25,836 nucleotides of DNA, taken from IMG/VR virus record IMGVR_UViG_3300010318_000040, positions 1-25,836 of that record; one strand, 5' to 3'. The DNA comes from a virus. Below are positions 1-9,200 of the stretch, one piece after another (within the stretch, counting starts at the first letter, position 1; every line of letters begins with the position of its first letter). The notes under the pieces were generated by a model, which saw nothing but the letters and a program-made list of their open reading frames with translations, did no database searches and had not been told where the DNA came from. The position numbers were made by a program, and so were the translations under genes.

Positions 1-662
1 AGATACATTTTCATAAAACTATCATTATAAATCTGTGTAAATGATGCTGGATCTAACGCTCTGTAGCACTCAAGAACGAGATAGTTACCCGCACTTTGAG
101 ATCCCCAATCAATATCAAGATATAATCTATCTTGTCTCTTATTAAATCTTATCTGTTTGTCTGTAGTTAAAAGAAAATCAATATCTTCAAGATATGATTT
201 TGTCATTGAATATTGTAAAAGTTCAACTGAGTTAAAATAATAGAGATCATTTAAGAACAGTTGATACTTAATACTAAACATTCCTCCAGAGATTGAACTG
301 GTATCAAATCTAAAGATTCTTTCAACACCAATTACAGAATCTGGAACTTGAATATAGTTTGATGTTTCGTAGAAGTTAAACGTTGTGGTTCCATATCCAG
401 TTATGGTAGAAGAACCTGTAGTAGTTACAATACCTACTCCATTAGTTCCTGCTGCCTTCCCTCTATCAATATCATCTTGAGATATTTGATATTTCAAATA
501 CATTTTTTCAACGCCGTCAAAATGACGTTCATTGAAATATTGAATGGCATCATCAACTAGATCATCAATCTGATCGTCATCAACGTTAATTTCTAATACT
601 GGTGCGCCTAACTGGCGAAGGCAGTAATCGATCAGTCCTTGTCTAGTTGATGGTTTTGCCAT
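1..662 (-). CDS. gp13: gp13 neck protein (partial, 3' end beyond left edge)
   Basis: This is the head-completion/neck protein that in T4 joins the filled head to the tail, acting with gp14. The frame opens at an ATG (662-660) and stays open to the left edge, giving 220 residues; T4 gp13 is about 309 aa, so roughly a third is missing. The N-terminus contains LIDYCLRQLGAPVLEINV, then DDQIDDLVDDAIQYF and ERHFDGVEKMYLKY. These align by eye with the remembered start of T4 gp13 (RRLGAPIINVELTPDQI, then EYHFDGL). A Gly/Thr-rich stretch near residues 64-85 looks like a loop insertion. The start is preceded by AGAGGGG with 10 nt spacing, and lies one base after the stop of the 64-aa gene (TAATATG), suggesting translational coupling. 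gp13 after a fibre-like gene matches the T4 order wac-13. gp14 is the main alternative but lacks this N-terminal pattern. Confidence 0.92.
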   Translation of the reverse strand, partial: MAKPSTRQGLIDYCLRQLGAPVLEINVDDDQIDDLVDDAIQYFNERHFDGVEKMYLKYQISQDDIDRGKAAGTNGVGIVTTTGSSTITGYGTTTFNFYETSNYIQVPDSVIGVERIFRFDTSSISGGMFSIKYQLFLNDLYYFNSVELLQYSMTKSYLEDIDFLLTTDKQIRFNKRQDRLYLDIDWGSQSAGNYLVLECYRALDPASFTQIYNDSFMKMY

Positions 663-663
663 A

Positions 664-858
664 TTACTTTGACCCCTCTTCTAACTTTTGTTTCAGGTCG
701 GCGTTTTCTGCTAATAATGATTCAATATGCTCTTTATAATCATTAGTCAAAGTAGTTAACTTTGCCTCTAATAAAACGTTTTGATTTGTCGCTTGTGCTA
801 GTTTTGTATGATATATTTTCATCAAAACATTAACATCCACTTCACTTTGATTTTCCAT
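664..858 (-). CDS. small coiled-coil protein, 64 aa, function unknown
   Basis: The product is 64 residues, acidic and highly helical by composition. From about residue 25 it has heptad-like leucine spacing (LLEAKLTTL, then IESLLAENADLKQKLEEG), which predicts a coiled coil; there is no signal peptide or membrane segment. It sits between the 578-aa fibre-like gene (3 nt gap) and gp13 (1 nt gap), so it should be made together with virion proteins late in infection. Small coiled-coil proteins next to neck genes are common in T4-like marine phages, as I recall, but I know of no demonstrated role. A trimerising or assembly-helper function is a guess from the coiled coil and location. The upstream GGAGG (876-872) lies 13 nt from the ATG, which is longer than ideal. 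Confidence 0.8.
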   Translation of the reverse strand: MENQSEVDVNVLMKIYHTKLAQATNQNVLLEAKLTTLTNDYKEHIESLLAENADLKQKLEEGSK

Positions 859-861
859 CTA

Positions 862-2598
862 TTAGAAATTGCCTCCGTCCAATGTTGAAGTCCAAGTTGG
901 TTTATTAGTATATATTACAGTAACACCACCGCTTGGTATTGAAGATAGGTCAGAAATAAATCCATTTTGTCCTTCTCTTCTGAGATTATATGCAGTGCTA
1001 AATGTTCCTTCGACACCAATCAAATCCACGGTTGTGGAAGAAGTTACAGAAGATTCAACGATACCATAAGCACCACTGGTGTCTTGTCTGATAATATCAC
1101 CAGCACTTGCTGTGATAGCACTACCCAAACTTAATGTATTTTTTGTAACCGCAGTTAATACCTGCTTAGATGTTACAATTGGTGCAGCAGGATTGTTTGT
1201 AGATCTTTGTAATCCAGTATCATCAAAGTATACAACACCATTGGTGCTAAAATCCCCAGATTGGTAGTAAATACCTTTAACATCAAGGAAACCTTTGGTT
1301 CCAGAAACAACGCTATTTGTGATGCTAGCATCTGGAATATAAGTCCATCTTCTGCTATCATCGGCGTGAGTTCCGTGAGTCAGTGTAGTTACAGTGCTAT
1401 CTGCAATAGAACTGTCATCTAAACCGAAGAAACCAGTTTTATTGTTTGAAGTTCCAACACTAGTATTATATGAATATGAAACACCTCTATCAGTATTGGT
1501 GTCATATGCATGAGTAATTGTCAGTTGTGCTGTTGTAGCAATACCAGAAATAGTAGCATCAGTTAAGGTGATGATCTTATTTACTGTATCGTATGCAGTA
1601 ACAGTATTAGCAGCACCAACATTGAGACCTGCATTTCCACTAACAATGTCACCAGTATTGATTCCAACAACAGAATCAAGTCTGATTGTACTTACACCAG
1701 ATACAACGGTTTCCATAACCGTTCTGACACTGGTTACATCACCAAGGTGAATGATTGGATCATTTACCGTTGCTGTTGTTGAGTTGACCTGAGTTGTAGT
1801 ACCATCAACTTGGAGGTTTCCCTTGATGATAACAGTTCCTTCATTACTTAATCCATCGGGATATGGATCAAGATAAAGTACATCATTCGAAACAGTGGAG
1901 ATGACATTATCTTCCAGTTTGATATTATCAAATACTGCGTTTCCGCCAACATTAATGTTTCCACCAACATTCAGATTCTTTTCAATACCAACGCCACCTT
2001 CTACTACTAAAGCGCCAGTATCTTTATCATCAGATTGTGTAGTATCTCCAATGACGATTTGTACTCCACCATCGAAGAACCAATCGGCACCTTCGATTTC
2101 AAATCTATCATCGGTTGTTTCATCATAACGCATTCCTACGTTATCATCATTACCAAAGGTCAGATATGTATCGTCGGGAAGTCTTACACTACCGATTCCA
2201 TTGGGATCAAGATTAATATCACCATCGGTATCAGTTGATGATATTGTATTTAAATCTATTCTGAGGTTATCTACGTTCCACTGATCAACTTTCAGTGAAG
2301 AAGCGCCTCCTAAACCGCTGTTTGTTGCAGGTGCCATCACCGCAACAACACCGTTATCTTGGTTTCTAGTATTTTGGACTCCAGCAACCTCACCAGGTTG
2401 ATGTTCCATCATAGAGGTGTAGTAATAACCACCAACAGGGTTGGCATTAGTACCATCATCACCGAGGAAAATTCTATCCTTGTATTGGTTTAAACCACCA
2501 TAACTACCGATACCAGTTACGTATCCAAATTCGCCCCATTGTAAAGTAGATGGTTTATTAGTACCCGAGGATCTTTTGATCCTGATAATACTTGCCAT
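862..2598 (-). CDS. fibre-like virion structural protein, 578 aa (wac/fibritin position)
   Basis: A probable virion surface protein. The N-terminal ~60 residues (IIRIKRSSGTNKPSTLQWGE, then RIFLGDD) resemble the attachment-domain start seen in many marine phage fibre-like proteins and recall the N-terminal domain of major tropism determinants. Residues ~195-290 carry a Gly/Asn/Val-rich beta pattern (GALVVEGGVGIEKNLNVGG, then GNLQVDGTTTQVNSTTATV) typical of trimeric beta-structured fibres or whiskers. The remainder is Ser/Thr/Gly-rich beta sequence ending in LDGGNF. No enzymatic motif or signal peptide is visible. The ATG follows GGAGGAAA (2614-2607) and begins one base after the stop of the 75-aa gene. 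In T4 the gene just upstream of gp13 is wac (fibritin), so a collar or whisker-like role is possible by synteny. No coiled-coil fibritin pattern is visible here, so 'structural protein' is the safe name. Confidence 0.82.
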   Translation of the reverse strand: MASIIRIKRSSGTNKPSTLQWGEFGYVTGIGSYGGLNQYKDRIFLGDDGTNANPVGGYYYTSMMEHQPGEVAGVQNTRNQDNGVVAVMAPATNSGLGGASSLKVDQWNVDNLRIDLNTISSTDTDGDINLDPNGIGSVRLPDDTYLTFGNDDNVGMRYDETTDDRFEIEGADWFFDGGVQIVIGDTTQSDDKDTGALVVEGGVGIEKNLNVGGNINVGGNAVFDNIKLEDNVISTVSNDVLYLDPYPDGLSNEGTVIIKGNLQVDGTTTQVNSTTATVNDPIIHLGDVTSVRTVMETVVSGVSTIRLDSVVGINTGDIVSGNAGLNVGAANTVTAYDTVNKIITLTDATISGIATTAQLTITHAYDTNTDRGVSYSYNTSVGTSNNKTGFFGLDDSSIADSTVTTLTHGTHADDSRRWTYIPDASITNSVVSGTKGFLDVKGIYYQSGDFSTNGVVYFDDTGLQRSTNNPAAPIVTSKQVLTAVTKNTLSLGSAITASAGDIIRQDTSGAYGIVESSVTSSTTVDLIGVEGTFSTAYNLRREGQNGFISDLSSIPSGGVTVIYTNKPTWTSTLDGGNF

Positions 2599-2599
2599 G

Positions 2600-2827
2600 T
2601 CAGAAATTTCCTCCGTTGATGTCTAAATTCTGTGTTGCGCCTGGTGTGAGTTCCAACGTTGCTTCCCACTTTCTAATGGAACTGTTATAAACCAGTACCA
2701 TACCATTTTGCAAATTAGTAGCACTAACATCACTAAGTTCAGCCAAAGAAAGTCCTTGGGCTCCAGCAAGAGATGATATAACTTTTACTGCTGGTTGTTG
2801 ACCTACTCTGACTTTAATTTCAGCCAT
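2600..2827 (-). CDS. small structural-type protein, 75 aa, function unknown
   Basis: A 75-residue protein starting MAEIKVRVGQQPAVKVISS. Its middle has the pattern LSDVSATNLQNGMVLVYNSS followed by RKWEATLEL. This L-DV-x-dG-x-LvY-x-s-x-W motif recurs in many phage tail-fibre and structural proteins, and I recall near-identical small proteins in T4-like cyanophage structural modules. It ends LDINGGNF, the same GGNF tail as the 578-aa protein encoded next. No signal peptide or membrane helix is seen. It is the first gene after a TATAAATA late-promoter-like box and lacks an obvious Shine-Dalgarno sequence; the region upstream instead contains an AGATCctGATCT palindrome. The gene overlaps nothing and stops 1 nt before the next ATG. 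A minor virion or fibre-associated protein is likely but unproven. Confidence 0.8.
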   Translation of the reverse strand: MAEIKVRVGQQPAVKVISSLAGAQGLSLAELSDVSATNLQNGMVLVYNSSIRKWEATLELTPGATQNLDINGGNF

Positions 2828-2835
2828 TTATATAC

Positions 2836-2847
2836 AGATCAGGATCT
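2836..2847. other. palindrome AGATC-n2-GATCT in the leader of the 75-aa gene
   Basis: A 12-bp interrupted palindrome lies 9 nt upstream of the ATG of the 75-aa gene, where a ribosome binding site would be expected. As RNA it could form at most a 4-bp stem with a 4-nt loop, so structure alone is weak. It may be chance. Confidence 0.3.
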
Positions 2848-2853
2848 AAAGTA

Positions 2854-2861
2854 TATTTATA
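2854..2861 (-). promoter_or_regulatory. T4-type late promoter box TATAAATA
   Basis: Read on the minus strand the sequence is TATAAATA, an exact match to the T4 late-promoter -10 box used with the gp55 late sigma factor and sliding-clamp activation. It lies in one of the few real intergenic gaps (2828-2864), 26 nt upstream of the 75-aa gene, and points into it. Transcription would be expected to continue through the fibre-like gene, the coiled-coil gene and gp13. No -35 element is expected for this promoter class. Confidence 0.75.
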
Positions 2862-2864
2862 TTG

Positions 2865-3038
2865 TTAGGATCCCATCAGAGCAGCGACAACTTCTTGCTG
2901 CTTAAAATAAAGTTTTACATATGACTTTGCAAGATTCCTCAAATCTTGTACAGAGTCTACGTTGTCAATCTCCGATGCTATTTTGAAATATTCAAAACTT
3001 TTGGTGAGATTTTCAAGTTGAATTTTATCTGGATCCAT
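2865..3038 (-). CDS. small helical protein, 57 aa, function unknown
   Basis: A 57-residue frame beginning MDPDKIQLENLTKSFEYFKI and continuing through DLRNLAKSYVKLYFKQQ to a TAA at 2867-2865. The start is well supported: AAAGGA (3052-3047) lies 8 nt upstream of the ATG, giving one of the better ribosome binding sites in the window. The gene overlaps the end of the 72-aa gene by 14 nt in another frame, a typical phage coupled overlap. The composition is mostly helical with no membrane segment. I recall similar short proteins with the LTKSFEY...AKSYAKLYF pattern in T4-like cyanophages, always near this 72-aa neighbour, but no function is known to me. It is the last gene before the late promoter at 2854-2861. 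Confidence 0.8.
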   Translation of the reverse strand: MDPDKIQLENLTKSFEYFKIASEIDNVDSVQDLRNLAKSYVKLYFKQQEVVAALMGS

Positions 3039-3243
3039 TTGCTAATTCCTTTAATAGAGATTTGATTTCTTCAATATCACTTTTTATTTTATTAAGTTCA
3101 TCTTTTTCTCTCTGCTTTTGTTCTTTCATTCTAATATAGTTCGAATAAGCAGATTTGTCTGTATTGACAATAGCACCAGTGAACCTGTCCCTGAACAGGT
3201 TACTGTATCCTTCAACTGGTATTAGATCTTCACTGTTTTCCAT
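3025..3243 (-). CDS. small conserved protein with C-terminal coiled coil, 72 aa
   Basis: A 72-residue protein starting MENSEDLIPVEGYSNLFRDR. The first ~30 residues (LIPVEGYSNLFRD...TGAIVN) form a compact motif that I recall as recurrent in T4-like cyanophage small structural-region proteins. Residues ~37-72 are charged and helical (QKQREKDELNKIKSDIEEI, then KSLLKELA) and likely form a coiled coil. I chose the ATG at 3243 over an in-frame TTG at 3252: ATG is stronger and sits one base after the stop of the 2456-aa gene (TAATATG), favouring re-initiation. The TTG start would overlap that gene by 8 nt. No good Shine-Dalgarno is visible, consistent with coupling. The function is unknown; an accessory role for the large neighbour is possible. 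Confidence 0.82.
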   Translation of the reverse strand: MENSEDLIPVEGYSNLFRDRFTGAIVNTDKSAYSNYIRMKEQKQREKDELNKIKSDIEEIKSLLKELANGSR

Positions 3244-3244
3244 A

Positions 3245-6200
3245 TTATGCAAGGGCGATTGCTCTGAAATCTTTCAGTTTTACAGGGGTCGACTCATTTG
3301 TTGAGGAAAGAACAACTTTGATAACGAAAGCATCAAACTGCTCCAAGTTATCTGCGGTGAACTGATATTCTGAGAATGATTCAGTATTGTTAGGTGCAAC
3401 AAAAGCATCTGCTCTGCCACTATTCTTATTTGGATCAATAACTTCATCACCAAAACCATCACCATCAGTATCTTTCATATTATCATATCCAGGGAAAGGA
3501 ACAAACTTTTGAGTGATTTCACTAGAATCTGCCTTAAAGAGTTTGTAGAAAACTCTGAAGTCTGCATTTTCTTGTCTGTTTGCGCCAATGAATATCTTCA
3601 AACTTGTTGCTGGTTGCTGTAAACCAGTCATCTTTGTAACAAATACTGCACCGTGAGGATCACTATTAACTTCATTAGATCTTGGATCTTCAACATAATC
3701 ATCAATTGGATTATTAGTTTTATTTCTACCAAGAATGAAAGTGGAGTTTTGAATATCCATTACAGGTGATAGGTTTTCATTTTCAGTTCTAAAGTCTACA
3801 CTCATTGTGAGTGATTTATTTGATGGGAGATTTGTCAATCTCGTGACTTCATTGACTCTAGAAGCAACCATTCTAGGCGTGTTAAAGTGAAGAACTCTAT
3901 TCAGAGGAACTGGTTCAAACCCTTGATCGATGAATGAAACTTCATTTCCACCAGCACTTGTTCCAGATATTGTTCTGATTCTGCTATTTGCAGAAGTTCC
4001 TTTGCCTGGAGTGATCAAGTTAAATACTGGTTCAATAGTACTAAACTGATGGTTTTGTGAGATTCCAACAGTCTTTCCACCAAATCCTTTCTGTGCTTGG
4101 AAGTTCAACATCGATCTTCCACTAGATCTATTTGTTGGAGTTGATCTGTTGAACTCCAAGTAATAGTTGTCAAGATCAGAACTCTCGTTCTTATAGTACG
4201 TTGCTGGAATATCATGAGAAGTGTTGATTCTCATCAGAGAAACACCATTAACTTCATATGGTTGAATAAAGTCATCGGTTGAGTGATCAATCTTAACCGT
4301 ACCATTCAGATTTCTTCCATCAATGGTAAGAGTTCCTGCTCCACCAGAACCAGCACTAATATTGCTATAAGAAACAACTTCATTCTGAATCAATGCATAA
4401 CCGCGACTGGTTGTGATTCCTTCAAATGTTGCAAATACTGAGGTGTTCGCAACTGATACAGTTGTATCATTCAAACCAAATGCGCCAGTCAGTGCAACTC
4501 TTTCTCTATCTGGAGAAATATCATTGATTTCAATCTTGTTATTTCCGCCGTGATGTGCGTGATTGTATTGCTTCACTCTGAAAACATTTCCAGAGAATCT
4601 ATCATCAATCAAAGTCGAAGAACCATTTACACTTGCTGAAGTAGAAGTTCTTGTTGCTTCATTATTTTGGTCTGTGTAGTAAACGATTGTTTCGGAGTTG
4701 GTAAAGTTTTCACCCTGAACGCTTGTTAAGTAGATGGTATCAAAGGTTCCGTGCTCCTTCACACTAACTCTTGCTCCAGATCCACCACCAATATTGGAAG
4801 TGGTGATTCCTAACGTTTCACCATTTACATATCCACTACCACTGGTAGTAACGTTAATAGTAGTAACTATATTTCCAGAAACTGTGACCGTTGCTTGTGC
4901 TCCAGATCCTTTTCCAGTAAGTGAGAACAAAGGAACAGCAGTATGAGTTCCATTTGGATATTGATCACCAGCAGTAATAATATTGATGTTTCCAGTTCCT
5001 GTTGGAATTGGACCACCAAGATTTTCAACAATACCTGTGATACTTGGCGAAGATCCTTCACCAATCTTAACTCCAGGAACAATATTTGCAATCTCTGTAG
5101 CAGTGACTCCACTAACAGGGAGTTTCAGTTTTCTTGGTAAACCTTCAATTGGATTCTCTTGGAGTGTGGAAGTATTATCTCCGCCAGGAGTAATATCAGA
5201 GTTATAGAATGTAAGTGTTCCAGATGGAACAAACTTTGCTTTATAAAGTTTAAACGTCAGATCTTGATACTGACTTGGAGTCCAAATAGTACCATTCTGA
5301 GACTTAAAGAGAGATCCTCCAATATACTGTTTGGTAACAACAACATTTTGAACATCGGGAAGATTCTGTGTTCTAACAGTCTTCTTGCCCATCGTAGCAG
5401 TCCACATCTCATATCCATCAGATGCAGGTGAAAGAATTACGATTGCATATTCAGTGTCTGCTTCCAGATAAACTGGAGATGGGAATCTAACTCTAGTTGG
5501 AACTGGTTCGAATGGATTTGCCTCATTGATATTGATGTTTTCAGGATTTAAGGCAACCTGAGTAAAGTCTTGGACAAGGAACGATGTTGGTGTTCCAAGT
5601 TCAACAGTTCTAAGTTCAACATAGATCTTTGCACCAGGATCTTTGGTTGCAAAATAGAGATCAAACGATGTGAGGAATGCGCCTCTACCATCAACAGTAA
5701 ATGATTGTGCAAGAGGATCTCTATGAGGTGCCTTAACCTTAACATTAACCTCAGTTGGTTTTGCTGCAGGTTTGGGTGGATTTCTAACAGAAACGCGACT
5801 TGTTTCTTGCTTAAGAATGGTTCCAGAACCGCTATAAGTTCCAAGTGCTTCACTAGCAAACACTGTAGAACCTGGGAGTGGGGTAACACCAGGAGGAACT
5901 GCAGTAACTTTTACAGTTTTAGTTCCACTCTTGACCTTAACTGGTGGTGGTGGGCTGCTATTTGGATCTCTGAAGAAGAAGTTGGAAACAATATCGCCCC
6001 AGTTATCAGAAACTAATTCTGCTCTAGTAATAGTTGCAATTGCACCGCTTGTTCTACCAACAACTTTTGCACCTGTAGTTACATACCCATAATATTTTTC
6101 TTCCGTCGCAAGTGCTCTTACACCAAAGTTGATAAGTTTAGATGTTGGAGAATAAATCGTCCCAGGTGCTGGTCTCGTTCTATCATATGGATCAACACTA

Positions 6201-9200
6201 TATTCTTCAACAAGAACAGCAGGAGATCCTAAACCTGCACCAATGTCAGGTCTGCTGGTATCACCAAACTTATGATTTGGTCTTTGTACTCTGATGAAAC
6301 CGATTTTTCTTCCACCGTGATAGATGTCAGCATCTTCAAATACTTGGAAAGTGCCAGAAACCATATTGATTTCACAAAGTTTTGGTACAAGGTCAACTTG
6401 CTGACTATCAAGATAATGATAGTGTTTTGTAAATGGTCTTAATCCATTTGCATTAAAGTATACGTTTCTAGAACGCATAAATGGATCTGCATTTCCAGAA
6501 ACCTTTACGTCTTCAACATAATTAAACTCTCTTGCAGGACCTTGAAGTTTTGGTTTGTAAGATGTAGTTGTAGTTGTGGTTGTGGTGGTAAATGCTTTGG
6601 TTTTCTTTTCACCTCTACCACCACCTTTCTTATAAGTTACATACTCAGTTTGATTATCAACATCAACATTTACTTTCGCTTCCTGTACCCAATCAGCACC
6701 TGTTGATTCAACTCTATGATCATCAATATAGATTGTTCTTACCCAGTTATCTGATTGTGGATCTAATGCAATACCACCAACAAATACAATAACGTTGAAT
6801 GGGTTAACGTTTTCTACGTTAGTTGCATGTGGTTGATTAATCCAATCAACCTCTTCATACGCAAGTGTTAAAAGATCTCCAGTCTTTTGAATATTTGGAT
6901 CAAGCAGTTTTAAGTTCTGAGACAAATCTGCCTTTGTTTTATCAATTCCTGGATCAAGTGCCAGTTCTGCTTGCATAGACCAGAAATCTACTGGAGCAAT
7001 AGCAGTGGCACCATTTTTACTTACATCAATAGTTGTATATCTTGGATCTGCCAATGACTTATCTCTAAAGTCACTAACGATAAATCCAGACTTGAATCTA
7101 TTCAGACCATTTGCATCGGTTACTTCCAAAGATTTTGCATTCAGTTCCAGCATTGTCAAGCTGGTAACTTCCTCAAGATTTTCAATTCTTTCCTCAAGTT
7201 TCGCAATGTCGCGCATTGTGAATCTTCTGTTATCGCGCAGTAAGATTCTTGGATCTTTTGCAGGATTATAAAGATATGCAGGAAGACTGATTTGTGCAAT
7301 CTCCATTGCATCATCAGCAAGAACTGGTGCTTGAGGAGTATCGTTTGGTTCGCCCTGAACAACTTCAACTTCACCAAGACGATTCAGTGTGAGTAAATCA
7401 ATTCTTGGTTGATAATAACCATATCCAAGAGTTGAGGTTTCATCTGGTGAGATAATATATCTGTAAGTGGATTCATAAGATCTGCTACTAAATGCAAATG
7501 GAGATGCATTTGTTGTAGAAGGATCAAACTCAGTAACTCTTGGTCTGAAATCAAGAACATCAGACATACTAGTTCCATTTGGAACTGCTGGGATGTCTGA
7601 AGTATATCTATCGCTTGTATATGAGTTTACAGTGAAAATGTCTCCACTATTTCCTGCAGAAACCTTATAATGATCTAAGATAATCAAGAGTTGCTTAGAA
7701 GGAACTGCACTTCCCTGCTTTCTTCTGATTCTTGAGTAATCGCAGTACTGATTCTTATGCCCCTTGTCTAAGATATAGTTCTTAGTTTTATCGAGATAAC
7801 TTCCCTTTGTAATCTCTTGTATTATTGCCTCAATGGAAGAATCTTTAAACTTGACAGATTCGCCAACTTCAAATGTATTTTCATTGAGATATACAAAATC
7901 AACAGATGTTGATGTTCTATTAACTACTTGTGCAACTGCTCTGCTATCCTGACCAACTAGTTTTTCACCGATGATTGCATTTTGATCCAATGCCAATCCA
8001 GTAGCAAAAGTCAACTTATCTAAAACTGGAGCAGAAGTATTTGTTGATTCGTAAATAGCACGAATGTTTACAACATCAGGAATATTCAGTGAAATTTCTT
8101 CGTCTTCGATTCTCAAACCATAGTAAAGACTTGTGGTAAGACCCGCAGCAGTTGAAGCACCACTTGTTCTAGTAACAGATACTTGCTTGCTTCTTACAAA
8201 ATCTTTCGATTTGTTTGTAACGTTTGCTTTTTTAAGGGTAACAATAGCAGTTACATTGTTTGTTTGTGATGCGACAAGATTTGTGAATGTTACAGATCCT
8301 CCATTTGCACCTAGTGTAAACTGATCACCAGTTAGATTTTCTGTTGTTCCGTCTGCATAGTGGATTGAATATCTTTCAGCATCAAACGACTCAAAAAATA
8401 CACTACTAATGCCTGCAGAAGAATCTAATACATCAGCAGTTGTGATAGTAAGTTCTCCACTAACATTAGTTGTTTGACCAGTAATCTGCCTAGTAATAGT
8501 CAGTTCTGACTGTGCAAGATCAACGGATGAAATATTAACTCTTGGAAGTTCTGAATAAAGTCCAGATGCTTCAATACCTTTGATCCTTGGAGCCATGATT
8601 CTAAAAGTAGAATCGCCATTATCAACATTTGCTCTTGCAACGCCAACAACACTAGAATCCAATGCTGCTAATCCAATTGATGTTCCATTGGCAGCAATAG
8701 AGTCAATTCTATTGAAGTTTAGATCATTTTGTCCAGCAGTTTGATATGCAACAATTGCTTCCGTTTTAATACCAGTTACACCAGAAAAATATCTTCCTGG
8801 AACAGCACCAGTATTTCCACCACTAACGGTTAACTTATCAGTAATAGAAAATTTAGGTGGTAGTCCTGGATATAAAACTGCGTCGGCAATAAAGTCTCTT
8901 TGTAAATCCGTGTTTAAGGTATTTGAATCTTGCCATACAGATTTGATATCTTCAACACTATGAGCATTAACGTGTTTAATGCCTACTTTATACTCTTCAT
9001 TTTCGTTGATGATTACTTGCTCACCAACTAAAAATGTTCCAGATGTTTGGGAAAGACTGAATGCTGCACCATTTGGTTTTGCTGCAAGATATCCAGTTGC
9101 TCCACTAGAAAGACCTCTTACAAATGAAGTAAGTGGTACTTCCGAAGTAGAATATTCTTTACCAAGATAAAGTGTTGTGTATGTTTGAATATCATAGAGA

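Noticed and set aside
3244-3252. TTG start giving a 75-aa version of the 72-aa protein
   Set aside because: An ATG lies three codons downstream, immediately after the previous stop, and is the more plausible start.
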